Assembly (NCBI RefSeq): GCF_004124325.1
Contig: NZ_QBDT01000001.1
Location: 6,758,001-6,822,000, forward strand
Length of the DNA stretch: 64,000 bases
Origin: Streptomyces sp. L2
GTDB taxonomy: Bacteria; Actinomycetota; Actinomycetes; Streptomycetales; Streptomycetaceae
Direction: 5' to 3'
Part shown: in pieces, positions 36,001 to 43,101 of the stretch
Layout: the number at the start of each line of letters is the position of its first letter
Position numbering within the stretch: the stretch's first letter is position 1
Notes under the pieces: generated by a model
Told to the model about the DNA's origin: nothing
The model's database searches: none
The model's input: only the letters and a program-made list of their open reading frames with translations
Made by a program: the position numbers and the translations under genes

Positions 36001-38043
36001 TCCGGCCGGCCGCCGGTCCGCCTCGACCTCGACGGCGCCCTCGTCTCGCTCACCGGACCGGACCTCGACGCCCTCCGGGCCGAACTGCGCCCGAGCCGAC
36101 CGGCGGCGGGCCGGACAACGGGGCCCGGCGCATCCCCCCTCGACGACCTGGCCACCCGCATCCCGGCCGCCGCCGAGCTGACCGCACTCCTGCGGGAAAC
36201 CGCGGACACAGCGGTGCACCTACTCACGGCACGCCGGGCCCGCCTCCCAGCCACCGCCCAGGCCACCACGCCGCCGGCCCCGGCAGCCGCACCGCCCGCC
36301 CCCGCAGCGCAGCCCCCGGCGTCTCCCGGCACCCCCGCGCAGCCCCCGACCTCTAGCGCCACCTCCGCACACGCCCCGGCGTACCCCGCCACCCCCGCGC
36401 ACCCCCCGGCATCTCCCGCCCAGCCCCCCGCACCCCCCACCGCCGCCACCACCACCCAAACCCTGCGCATCTCCCCCCACTCCATGCCCCACCTCCTGGA
36501 CCACTGCTTCTTCCCGCAGCGTCGCGGATGGCCGGATGTAGACGACCGTTGGCCGGTCGTGCCCGCCACGACGATCATCCGGCACATGATGGAGGCGGCG
36601 GAGCGAGCGGCCCCGGGGCTGACGGCGACCGCCGTGCACGGGGCCCGGTTCGACCGCTGGCTGACCGCCACGCCCCCGGCCGACGTCCAGGTGACCGTCG
36701 CCCGAGACACCCCGGACCGGGCCACCGTGACCTTCGGTCCGACCGCTCGCGCCGTGGTCGAACTCGCCCCACGGCACCCGGACCCGCCCCCGCCCCACCT
36801 CGCCGACGGCCTCGGCCCCGAACGCACCCCCCGGCACAGCGCAGCCCAGCTCTACACCGACCGGTGGATGTTCCACGGCCCTGCCTACCAGGGCCTCACC
36901 GACCTGACCGCGATCGGCGACCGGCACATCCGGGGAGTGATCACCACCCCCGCTGCGCCCGGGGCCCTGCTGGACAACGTCGGCCAGCTCCTCGGCTACT
37001 GGATCATGTCGACCCGCATCGAGCGGACCGTCGTCTTCCCCGTGCAGATGCGCCGGATGCGCTTCCACGGCCCGCACCCGGCGACCGGCACCCGGGTCGG
37101 CTGCCTGATCCGGATCACCGAACTCACCGACACCCTCCTGGAGGCGGACGCCGAACTCACCGTCGGCGGCAGGGTGTGGGCGGTGATCAGCGGCTGGCAG
37201 GACCGCAGGTTCGACAACGACCCGCAGACCCGGCCCGCCGAACGCTTCCCGGAGCGCCACACCCTCTCCGAGGCCAGACCCGAAGGCTGGGCGCTGGTGC
37301 ACGAGCGCTGGCCCGACCTCGCCTCCCGCGAGCTGATCATGCGCAACACGCTGGGCGGTGCCGAACGCACCGAGTACGCCGGACGTCCGCCGCGCGGCCG
37401 CCGCCAGTGGCTGCTCGGCAGGATCGCCGTGAAGGACGCCGTACGGCACTGGCTCTGGAACCACGGCGAGGGACCGGTCTTCCCGGCGGAACTCCGGGTC
37501 GGCAACGACGAGTCGGGCCGGCCCCACGTCACCGGCGTGCACGGCCGCGTCCTGCCCCCGCTGGACGTCTCCCTCGCCCACCGCGCCGAGACGGGCGTGG
37601 CGATCGTACGGCCGCACAGCGCGCGGCCCGGACCCGGTATCGACGTCGAGGAGGTCACCCCACGCGACCCGGCGACCCTCGCCACCGCGCTCGCCCCGGA
37701 CGAACTCCGGCTGCTGCACGCCCGGTGCGCGTCCGGGACCGACCCGGAGGCCGTGTGGTTCACCCGCTTCTGGGCCGCGAAGGAAGCCGTCGCCAAGGCC
37801 GAGGGCACCGGATTCGACGGCAGCCCCAGGGACTTCACCGTCCTGCGGGCCGCGGCGGACGGCAGCCGGCTGCTCGTCGCGGGCCGCATGTATCCGGCCT
37901 ACACCGTGCACTGCGCGCCCGTGAGCTACCCGCCCGCCCTCCCGGCCCGCGACCTCGTGGTGGCCTGGACGACCGGCCCGGCGGACGTATCCGGAAGAGC
38001 GGACGTATCCGGAAGAGACGATGTGGAGGACCCCCACCGATGA
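33016..38043 (+). CDS. iterative type I PKS subunit B (KS, AT, DH, phosphopantetheinyl transferase)
   Basis: 1675 residues; ATG 33016 is one base after the PKS-A stop. Domains: KS 11-475 with intact Cys218 (VDAACASSL), His356 and His397, so it is not a chain-length-factor type; AT about 657-935 with Ser727 (GHSVGE) and FHTPM His831, but FPGLEGD replaces the usual FPGQGSQ; a long Pro/Thr/Ala linker; a hotdog dehydratase 1148-1400 with His1159/His1163 (MPHLLDHCFF), PVVPAT and Asp1320 (LLDNVGQLL); and a Sfp-type phosphopantetheinyl transferase 1468-1650 with GIDVEEV (Asp1543) and WAAKEAVAKAEG (Lys1589, Glu1590). The transferase could activate the ACPs of the operon itself. The tail holds a perfect 18-base duplication. 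No thioesterase domain is present. Confidence 0.9.
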   Translation: MTGRHSPAAHAAAVVGMAVLLPGAADLDVYWRNLRDGVDAIREVPEGRWDAAYYRPGSATGPALADQVYCRRGGFVDGLAEVEVTRYGIMPASVPGTEPDQLIALDVAAAALADAGGADRLPDRDRIGVALGRGGYLTPGLVRLDQRVRTAGQLVHTLGELLPELSPAQLDRVRRAFTDRLGADSPESAIGLVPNLAASRIANRLDLRGPAFTVDAACASSLVAVDHAVGELASGRCDMMLAGGVHHCHDITLWSVFSQLRALSPTERIRPFHRDADGILIGEGTGVVVLKRLADAERDGDRVYAVIRGTGVASDGRTAGLASPDPGGQARAVRQAWRAAGLDPTAPGSLGLLEAHGTATPAGDGAELATVREVFGPGTVNGDGRAVLGSVKSMIGHTMPAAGVAGLVKAALALHHGTLLPTLHCDDPHPALAATRFRTLERAEPWETDPRQPVRRAAVNAFGFGGINAHVVLEEAPGGRPTVPLPGPVTRPRSAIETEPARPAVDPARPAVDPARPAADHLPVRPGTGPMRPSAMMTSARTATGPTPVRPAVVTTPAHRIEVRVTEPERVLLLAADGADRLAELLDRDDTAVLGSGLDPARAHSEAGPARLGMVGPTAKRLALARRAVARGRAWHGRNDLWFRPAPLLGQRRPEGKLAFLFPGLEGDFTPRVDDIAAHFHLPPLRGAGVDAGDVGRHGFGVVGAGRLLDTALRRMGLVPDAVAGHSVGEWTAMAVAGLYSGAQVDAFMDGFDPDTVTVPGLAFAAVGAGAARVRAELDTAWAGSGIVLSHDNAPHQAMVCGPDEAVEEFAGHFRAQGVLCQVLPFRSGFHTPMLEPYLEPIKAAAGRFRLHPPTVPVWSGTTAAPFPEAESAVRELFVRHLLEPVRFRQLTEALYAAGHRAFVQAGPGHLASLVDDTLGDRDHLAVAANSPHREGMAQLRRVATALWTAGAAVAPTVPHPTTPSVPHPTPPTLTQATAPTNLRPTAPTAPRAAASGRPPVRLDLDGALVSLTGPDLDALRAELRPSRPAAGRTTGPGASPLDDLATRIPAAAELTALLRETADTAVHLLTARRARLPATAQATTPPAPAAAPPAPAAQPPASPGTPAQPPTSSATSAHAPAYPATPAHPPASPAQPPAPPTAATTTQTLRISPHSMPHLLDHCFFPQRRGWPDVDDRWPVVPATTIIRHMMEAAERAAPGLTATAVHGARFDRWLTATPPADVQVTVARDTPDRATVTFGPTARAVVELAPRHPDPPPPHLADGLGPERTPRHSAAQLYTDRWMFHGPAYQGLTDLTAIGDRHIRGVITTPAAPGALLDNVGQLLGYWIMSTRIERTVVFPVQMRRMRFHGPHPATGTRVGCLIRITELTDTLLEADAELTVGGRVWAVISGWQDRRFDNDPQTRPAERFPERHTLSEARPEGWALVHERWPDLASRELIMRNTLGGAERTEYAGRPPRGRRQWLLGRIAVKDAVRHWLWNHGEGPVFPAELRVGNDESGRPHVTGVHGRVLPPLDVSLAHRAETGVAIVRPHSARPGPGIDVEEVTPRDPATLATALAPDELRLLHARCASGTDPEAVWFTRFWAAKEAVAKAEGTGFDGSPRDFTVLRAAADGSRLLVAGRMYPAYTVHCAPVSYPPALPARDLVVAWTTGPADVSGRADVSGRDDVEDPHR
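37981..38016 (+). repeat. perfect 18-bp tandem duplication at the PKS-B 3' end
   Basis: GCGGACGTATCCGGAAGA occurs twice in direct succession (37981-37998 and 37999-38016), encoding ADVSGR twice, just before the stop. Confidence 0.9.
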
Positions 38044-38396
38044 ACCCCACCCGCCTGACCCCCGCGCAGCCCACCGCGGACACCGCGGACACGTCAGACA
38101 CCGCGGACACCGCGGCCACCGTGCTCGCCGACGTCACCGCCATGCTCCGCACCGTCCTGGAGGAGTACGGCGACGACGACGTGCTGATAGGGATGTCCAC
38201 CACCTTCAACCGCGACCTGGAGCTGGAGAGCATCGACCTCGTCACCCTCGCCGGCCTCCTGGAGGAGCGCTACGGGAGGCGGGTCAACCTCGCCGAGTTC
38301 CTGGCCGGGATGGAGTTCGACGAGATCATCGAGCTGACCGTGGGCCGGCTCGTCGAGTACGTGGTGTGGAGCCTGAAGGCGCCGGAGGCGGGCTGA
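38040..38396 (+). CDS. stand-alone acyl carrier protein
   Basis: 118 residues; ATG 38040 overlaps the PKS-B stop (ATGA), with GGAGG at 38025-38029. Residues 12-28 are a TADTADTSD repeat made of nine-base units. The carrier core is ADVTAMLRTVLEEYG, then FNRDLELESIDLVTLAGLLEE, with Ser64 as the phosphopantetheine site in an ESI instead of DSL context, then FDEIIELTVGRLVEYV. It probably carries a starter, or receives the finished acyl chain from the PKS for transfer. Confidence 0.88.
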   Translation: MNPTRLTPAQPTADTADTSDTADTAATVLADVTAMLRTVLEEYGDDDVLIGMSTTFNRDLELESIDLVTLAGLLEERYGRRVNLAEFLAGMEFDEIIELTVGRLVEYVVWSLKAPEAG

Positions 38397-38399
38397 GCC

Positions 38400-39206
38400 A
38401 TGGCCATGGTCGACACGGGCCGCATCCGGCTGCACGTCCAGCGCACGGGACCAGCCGACGGCCGCACCCCCCACGCCACCGTCGTCCTCGTCCACGGACT
38501 GCTCACCGACAGCCTGGCCAGCTACTACTTCACCGTCGCTCCGGCCTTCGCAGCCGCCGGCCTCGACGTGGTCATGTACGACCTGCGCGGACACGGCCGC
38601 AGCGAACGCCCGCGCGCGGGCTACACCCTGGACCACAACATCGACGACCTGGAAGCCCTCCTGGACCGGCTCGGCGTCAACGGTCCCGTCCACCTCGTCG
38701 GCAACTCCTACGGCGGCACGATCGCCTTCGGCTACGCGGCCCGCCACCCCGCGCGCGTGGCCGGGCTCACCCTGATCGAGTCCGAGCCGGCGACCACCGC
38801 CTGGGCGGGGAAACTGGGCGGCATCCTGCGCCGGGTACTGACCGAACTGGCCCACAACGAGCCGGACGTCATCGCCTGGATCACCGCCCACCGCGGCCAC
38901 AACACCGCCCGCCTGGCCAAGGGCGCGGCCCGGCTCGCCCGCGAGACCACCCTCGGCCGGGACATCCCCGCCAGCCGCGTGCTGACCGAGGACGCGATCA
39001 GGGCCGTACGCTGCCCGGTCCTCGGCGTGTACGGCGGCGACTCCGACCTGGTGGAACTGGCGCCCCGCATGGCGGCGCTGCTGACGGACTTCCGGCCGGT
39101 CGTGCTGCCGGGCCACGAGCACTCGGTGCTGGTGGAGGCCGCCGGGACGGTCGGCGGCCACATCCTGGACCTGATCCGCTCCGTCGAGGGAGCGGGGGCG
39201 CGGTGA
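38400..39206 (+). CDS. alpha/beta hydrolase
   Basis: 268 residues. VVLVHGLLTD is the oxyanion region. Ser103 in GNSYGG is the nucleophile, Asp214 or Asp216 in YGGDSDLVE is the acid, and His239/His241 are in LPGHEHSV. MYDLRGHGRS is typical of the family. It begins three bases after the ACP stop and overlaps the glycosyltransferase start. Since the PKSs lack a thioesterase domain, this protein is the natural candidate to release or transfer the acyl chain; that is inference. Confidence 0.88.
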   Translation: MAMVDTGRIRLHVQRTGPADGRTPHATVVLVHGLLTDSLASYYFTVAPAFAAAGLDVVMYDLRGHGRSERPRAGYTLDHNIDDLEALLDRLGVNGPVHLVGNSYGGTIAFGYAARHPARVAGLTLIESEPATTAWAGKLGGILRRVLTELAHNEPDVIAWITAHRGHNTARLAKGAARLARETTLGRDIPASRVLTEDAIRAVRCPVLGVYGGDSDLVELAPRMAALLTDFRPVVLPGHEHSVLVEAAGTVGGHILDLIRSVEGAGAR

Positions 39207-40387
39207 GCGGCTTTCTGTTCGTCGTCCCGCCGCTGGTCGGGCACATCAACCCGGCCGTGGGTGTCGCGGCCCGGCTCACCGCCGACGGGCACCGCGTCGC
39301 CTGGGCCTGCGCCGACCCCGCACTGGTACGGCGGCTCGCGGGCGCGGACGCCCACGTGTACGCCTGCGCCGGCCCGGTGCCGGGCGCCGAGGGAGCCGTA
39401 CGACCGCCGGACCTGCGGGGCGCCGAGGCGCTGCGGTTCCTGTGGGAGTGGTACCTGCTGCCGCTCGCCGACGCCATGGCACCCGGTGTCCGGGCGGCCG
39501 TCACGGAGTTCCGGCCCGACGTGGTCGTCGCCGACCAGCAGGCCTTCGCCGGCGCCCTGGTGGCCGAGCGCCTCGGCGTCCCCTGGGCGACTTCCGCCAC
39601 CACCTCGGCCGAGTTCACCGGCGCCTACGACGGGCTGCCCAAGGTCGCCGCCTGGCTGCGGAACCAACTGGCCGCCCTCCGCGCCCGGATCGGAACCCCG
39701 GCGGGCATCGCCGACCCCCGCTACTCACCCCATCTCCTGCTCGTCTTCAGCACCCCCGAACTCATCGGCCCCCAGGCGCCGTTGGGGGAGCGAATCCACT
39801 ACGTCGGACCGTCCCTCGCCGACCGCCCGGCCGGACCCGGCTTCCCGTGGGAGTGGCTGGACCCCGGCCGCGCCAAGGTCCTGGTGACCCTCGGCACCGC
39901 CAACGCCGACGCCGGCGGACGCTTCCTCGCCGAGTGCGGCACCGCGCTGCGGGAACGCGCCGACCGGGTGCAGACGGTGCTCGTCGACCCCACCGCACCC
40001 CCGGCTGCCGGCGGCACCGACAAGGACGTGCTCACCCTGCCGTCCGTGCCCCAACTGCCGCTGCTGGAACGGATGGACGCGGTCGTCTGCCATGCCGGCC
40101 ACAACACCGTGTGCGAGGCGCTCTGGCACGGCGTCCCGCTGGTCGTCGCCCCCATCCGCGACGACCAGCCCGTGGTGGCCGGCCAGGTCGTCGACGCCGG
40201 CGCGGGCCTCCGGGTCAGGTTCGGCCGGGTCACCGCGCCCCGCCTGGGCGCGACCCTCGACACCGTCCTGCACGACCCCGCCCATCGGGCCGCCGCCGCA
40301 CGCATCCGCACCGCCTTCCGGGCGGCGGGCGGCGCCCGCACGGCGGCGAACCACCTCGCACGACTGGCAGCGGCCACCCACGGGTGA
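39203..40387 (+). CDS. GT1-family glycosyltransferase (MGT/UGT type)
   Basis: 394 residues from GTG 39203, overlapping the hydrolase stop (GTGA). The N-terminal acceptor domain begins FLFVVPPLVGHINPAVGVA. The C-terminal donor domain has VLVTLGTANADAG, LPSVPQLPLLERMDAVVCHA, then GHNTVCEALWHGVPLVVAP and RDDQP, the nucleotide-sugar signature of macrolide and flavonoid glucosyltransferases. It should place a sugar from NDP-sugar on the polyketide or lipid product. There are no deoxysugar genes nearby, so a common sugar such as glucose is likely. Confidence 0.92.
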   Translation: MSGFLFVVPPLVGHINPAVGVAARLTADGHRVAWACADPALVRRLAGADAHVYACAGPVPGAEGAVRPPDLRGAEALRFLWEWYLLPLADAMAPGVRAAVTEFRPDVVVADQQAFAGALVAERLGVPWATSATTSAEFTGAYDGLPKVAAWLRNQLAALRARIGTPAGIADPRYSPHLLLVFSTPELIGPQAPLGERIHYVGPSLADRPAGPGFPWEWLDPGRAKVLVTLGTANADAGGRFLAECGTALRERADRVQTVLVDPTAPPAAGGTDKDVLTLPSVPQLPLLERMDAVVCHAGHNTVCEALWHGVPLVVAPIRDDQPVVAGQVVDAGAGLRVRFGRVTAPRLGATLDTVLHDPAHRAAAARIRTAFRAAGGARTAANHLARLAAATHG

Positions 40388-41598
40388 ACCGGCCCGACCC
40401 GCAAGCCGACGCCGACCGCAAGCCGCCGCCGGACCGCACGCCGCCGACGAGAAGCCCCGCAGAGCCGATGACGAGGAACCCCGCAGAGCCGATGACGGAC
40501 AACGGAGAGCCGATGACCGACCCCGAGAAGGACACCGACCGCGCCGACCACACCGCCCGGATCGCCGCCCTGCGCCCCGCCTACCAGGCCGACCTCGCCG
40601 CCGGGCCCGACCACTTCCTCGGCCCCCGGCGCACCACCTGCCCCTGGTGCTCCTCCGCACGGCTGACCACCCGCCTGCGCACCACCGACCTCCTCCAGCA
40701 CAAACCCGGCCGCTTCACCCTGGACCACTGCACGGACTGCGGCCACACCTTCCAGAATCCCCAACTGACAAGCGAGGGACTGGAGTTCTACTACCGCGAC
40801 TTCTACGACGGCCTGGGCGAACAGCGCATGAGCGGCACCTTCGGCGGACGGGCCGCGATGTACGTCGGCCGGGCCGAGGCGATGCTGCCGCACGACCCGT
40901 CACCGAAGATGTGGCTCGACGTCGGCACGGGCCACGGCCACTTCTGCGAGGCCGCCCGCACGGTCCTGCCCGGCACCGCGTTCGACGGGCTCGACTTCAC
41001 GGAGGGTGTCGATCTCGCCGCCCGCGAGGGCCGCGTCGAGCACGCCTACCGGGGTGCCTTCCCCGACCTGGCACCCGACCTCACGGCCCACTACGACGTG
41101 GTCAGCATGTTCCACTACCTGGAGCACAGCACCGACCCCGACCGGGAACTGAGGGCCGCCCGCGAGGTGGTCCGCCCCGGCGGGCACCTGCTGATCGAGG
41201 TACCGGACCCGGAGAGCCGGTACGCCCGCCTCCTCGGCCGCTGGTGGCTGCCCTGGCTGCAACCGCAGCACCTGCACTTCATGCCGGTGGCCAATCTGCG
41301 GCGCCGCCTCGCCGACCTCGGTTTCACGGTGGTCGCGGAGCAGCACGCCGAGCCGCACGACCCGGTCGACCTCCTCGCCGCCGTCTGGCTGGCCCTGGAC
41401 CACACCGCCCCGCGCGAGGACGCGCCCTGGCTGCCCGAGCCACCCGGCCGCCTGCGCCGGGCGCTGCGCACGGCCCTCCTCCTCGGCGGCGTGCCGGCCC
41501 TGGCCCTGGCCACCCTCCTCGACCGCCTCGCGGTCCGGCCCGTCTCCCACCGCCTCGGCCTGGCCAACGCCTACCGGCTGATCGCCCGCCGGATGTGA
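40384..41598 (+). CDS. zinc-ribbon class I SAM-dependent methyltransferase
   Basis: 404 residues if the GTGA overlap at 40384 is used. ATGs at 40468, 40492 and 40513 are alternatives; the last has GGAGAG close by and gives 361 residues. CPWC (Cys86, Cys89) and CTDC (Cys116, Cys119) form a zinc ribbon. FQNPQLTSEGLEFYYRDFYDG follows. The SAM site is WLDVGTGHGHFCEAA near residue 177. MFHYLEHSTDPDRELRAAREV and PGGHLLIEVPDPES continue the fold. A basic and hydrophobic C-terminal segment (RRALRTALLLGGVPALAL) could touch the membrane. Together with the glycosyltransferase it may methylate the sugar or the lipid headgroup. Confidence 0.88.
   Translation: MNRPDPQADADRKPPPDRTPPTRSPAEPMTRNPAEPMTDNGEPMTDPEKDTDRADHTARIAALRPAYQADLAAGPDHFLGPRRTTCPWCSSARLTTRLRTTDLLQHKPGRFTLDHCTDCGHTFQNPQLTSEGLEFYYRDFYDGLGEQRMSGTFGGRAAMYVGRAEAMLPHDPSPKMWLDVGTGHGHFCEAARTVLPGTAFDGLDFTEGVDLAAREGRVEHAYRGAFPDLAPDLTAHYDVVSMFHYLEHSTDPDRELRAAREVVRPGGHLLIEVPDPESRYARLLGRWWLPWLQPQHLHFMPVANLRRRLADLGFTVVAEQHAEPHDPVDLLAAVWLALDHTAPREDAPWLPEPPGRLRRALRTALLLGGVPALALATLLDRLAVRPVSHRLGLANAYRLIARRM
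40455..40520 (+). repeat. 24-bp repeats carrying three alternative start codons
   Basis: CCCCGCAGAGCCGATGACG occurs at 40455 and again at 40479, and a shorter copy ends at ATG 40513. Each copy places an in-frame ATG after a purine-rich stretch. Copies encode AEPMT. Confidence 0.8.
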
Positions 41599-41683
41599 CG
41601 CACGCGAGTCCGCCCACGAGCAACCCGACCGGGTAGCCTTGGCGTCTGACACGGCAGAGACGGCTACACGGGAGGAACGGGGC

Positions 41684-42331
41684 GTGCACGTCCAGGAATG
41701 GCTCGACTCGGTCCCCGCGGGCGCCGTCTACGCGATGGTGGCCCTGGTGATCGGTCTGGAGAGCCTGGGCATCCCGCTGCCGGGCGAGATCATCCTGGTC
41801 TCCGCGGCGCTCATGTCCTCCCAGCACTCCTCCGGGATCAACCCGATCGTCCTGGGCGCCTGCGCGACCGCCGGCGCGGTGATCGGAGACTCCATCGGCT
41901 ACGCGATCGGCCGCAAGGGCGGACGTCCCCTGCTCGCCTGGCTGGGCGGAAAGTTCCCGAAACACTTCAGCGAGGGCCACGTGGCCACCGCCGAGCGCTC
42001 CTTCGAGAAGTGGGGCATGTGGGCGGTCTTCTTCGGCCGCTTCGTCGCCCTCCTCCGCATCTTCGCGGGCCCCCTCGCCGGCGTCCTCCACATGCCCTAC
42101 TGGAAGTTCCTGACCGCCAACGTCCTCGGTGGCATCTGCTGGGCCGGCGGCACCACAGCCGTCATCTACTACGTGGGCGTAGTGGCGGAAGGCTGGCTGA
42201 AGAAGTTCTCCTGGCTGGGCCTGATCGTGGCGGTACTGATCGGCCTGCTCTCCATGCTGATCCTCAAACGCAAGGCCAAGAAGAACCAACCGACGTCCGA
42301 GGAACGGCAACCTGTAACCGCCGGGGACTGA
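41684..42331 (+). CDS. DedA family membrane protein
   Basis: 215 residues from GTG 41684, with GGAGG at 41671-41675; the open frame continues to a TTG at 41639 without support. It has five or so membrane segments. GLESLGIPLPGEIIL, GDSIGYAIGRKGG and RFVALLRIFAGPLAGVLHMPY are the DedA signature (VTT fold, reentrant motif with Glu and Arg). The family is involved in undecaprenyl-phosphate or lipid flipping and membrane homeostasis. A gap of 85 bases separates it from the PKS operon, so linkage to it is uncertain. Confidence 0.9.
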   Translation: MHVQEWLDSVPAGAVYAMVALVIGLESLGIPLPGEIILVSAALMSSQHSSGINPIVLGACATAGAVIGDSIGYAIGRKGGRPLLAWLGGKFPKHFSEGHVATAERSFEKWGMWAVFFGRFVALLRIFAGPLAGVLHMPYWKFLTANVLGGICWAGGTTAVIYYVGVVAEGWLKKFSWLGLIVAVLIGLLSMLILKRKAKKNQPTSEERQPVTAGD

Positions 42332-42334
42332 AGT

Positions 42335-42400
42335 GCCCCGTCAGGGGCGCGGGGCTGTATCGATATGCGGCTCCGCCGCGTGGGCGCGACAAGCCACAAC
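42335..42400 (+). repeat. dispersed Streptomyces intergenic repeat, variant copy 3
   Basis: GCCCC-GTCA-GGGGC hairpin (42335-42348), then GCGGGGCTGTATCGATATGC, GGC-TCC-GCC and GTGGGCGCGACAAGCC. It shares the hairpin-plus-GCGGGG core with the copies near 5450 and 19550. It lies between convergent dedA-like and gamma-carbonic-anhydrase-like genes, where it may end both transcripts. Confidence 0.55.
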
Positions 42401-42422
42401 ACACCCGCACCCGCCAGCCCCC

Positions 42423-42950
42423 CTACTCATGCACCCCCCGATGCGCCTTCCCCAACTCCGCGTACAAGGTGCCGTTGAGAGTAACCCCCTCACGCTCCTC
42501 CCTGCTGAGCTCGCGCCGCACCTTCGCCGGGACCCCCGCCACCAGCGACCCCGCCGGCACCACCATCCCCTGCGGCACCAACGCCTGCGCGGCGACGAGC
42601 GACCCCGCCCCGATCACCGCCCCGTTCAGCACGGTCGCCCCCATCCCGATCAGGCAGTCGTCCTCCACGGTCGCCCCGTGCACCACCGCGTTGTGACCGA
42701 TGGACACCCGCTCACCGACGCTCACCGGAAACCCGGGATCGGCGTGCAGGGTCACGTTGTCCTGCACGTTCGCGTCCGCGCCGACGACGATCCGCTCGAC
42801 GTCCCCGCGCACCACGGCCCCGTACCAGACGCTCGCTCCCGCGCCCAGCGTCACGTCCCCGATCACCGAGGCCGTGGGTGCCACGAACGCCTCCGGATCG
42901 ATCCGCGGCTCCTTGCCGCCGATACCCACGACCAGCGCCTTGTGCGTCAT
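42423..42950 (-). CDS. gamma-carbonic-anhydrase-like left-handed beta-helix protein
   Basis: 175 residues from ATG 42950. The hexapeptide repeats of a left-handed beta-helix are evident: APTASVIGDVTLGAGASVWYGAVVRGD, then VGADANVQDNVTLHADPG, VSIGHNAVVHGATVEDDCLIGMG. Three His in LHADPG and GHNAVVHG match the metal ligands of gamma-class carbonic anhydrases (CaiE/PaaY/YrdA type). Enzyme activity is not certain, as many relatives are not active. Confidence 0.87.
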   Translation of the reverse strand: MTHKALVVGIGGKEPRIDPEAFVAPTASVIGDVTLGAGASVWYGAVVRGDVERIVVGADANVQDNVTLHADPGFPVSVGERVSIGHNAVVHGATVEDDCLIGMGATVLNGAVIGAGSLVAAQALVPQGMVVPAGSLVAGVPAKVRRELSREEREGVTLNGTLYAELGKAHRGVHE

Positions 42951-43101
42951 CGCCGTCTCACCGTCTCCCCAGGTCCTGGTGTCCTCGCGTCCCGGTGTCC
43001 TCAGCGGCACGCGCGCGTACGCGCACAGTACGTCAGACATGGGGCAAAGATCACAGCAGCCCGCTCTCTCGCCCGAGGCAACCGATGAGTAACGTGAGCC
43101 C

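Noticed and set aside
25587..38043. Enediyne PKS
   Set aside because: Enediyne synthases combine KS-AT-ACP-KR-DH-PPTase in a single chain; here two KSs, two ATs and N-terminal NMO domains are on two proteins, and no enediyne accessory genes are nearby.
41684..42331. DedA protein as seventh gene of the PKS operon
   Set aside because: An 85-base gap with its own GGAGG and a housekeeping-type family; possible but not supported.
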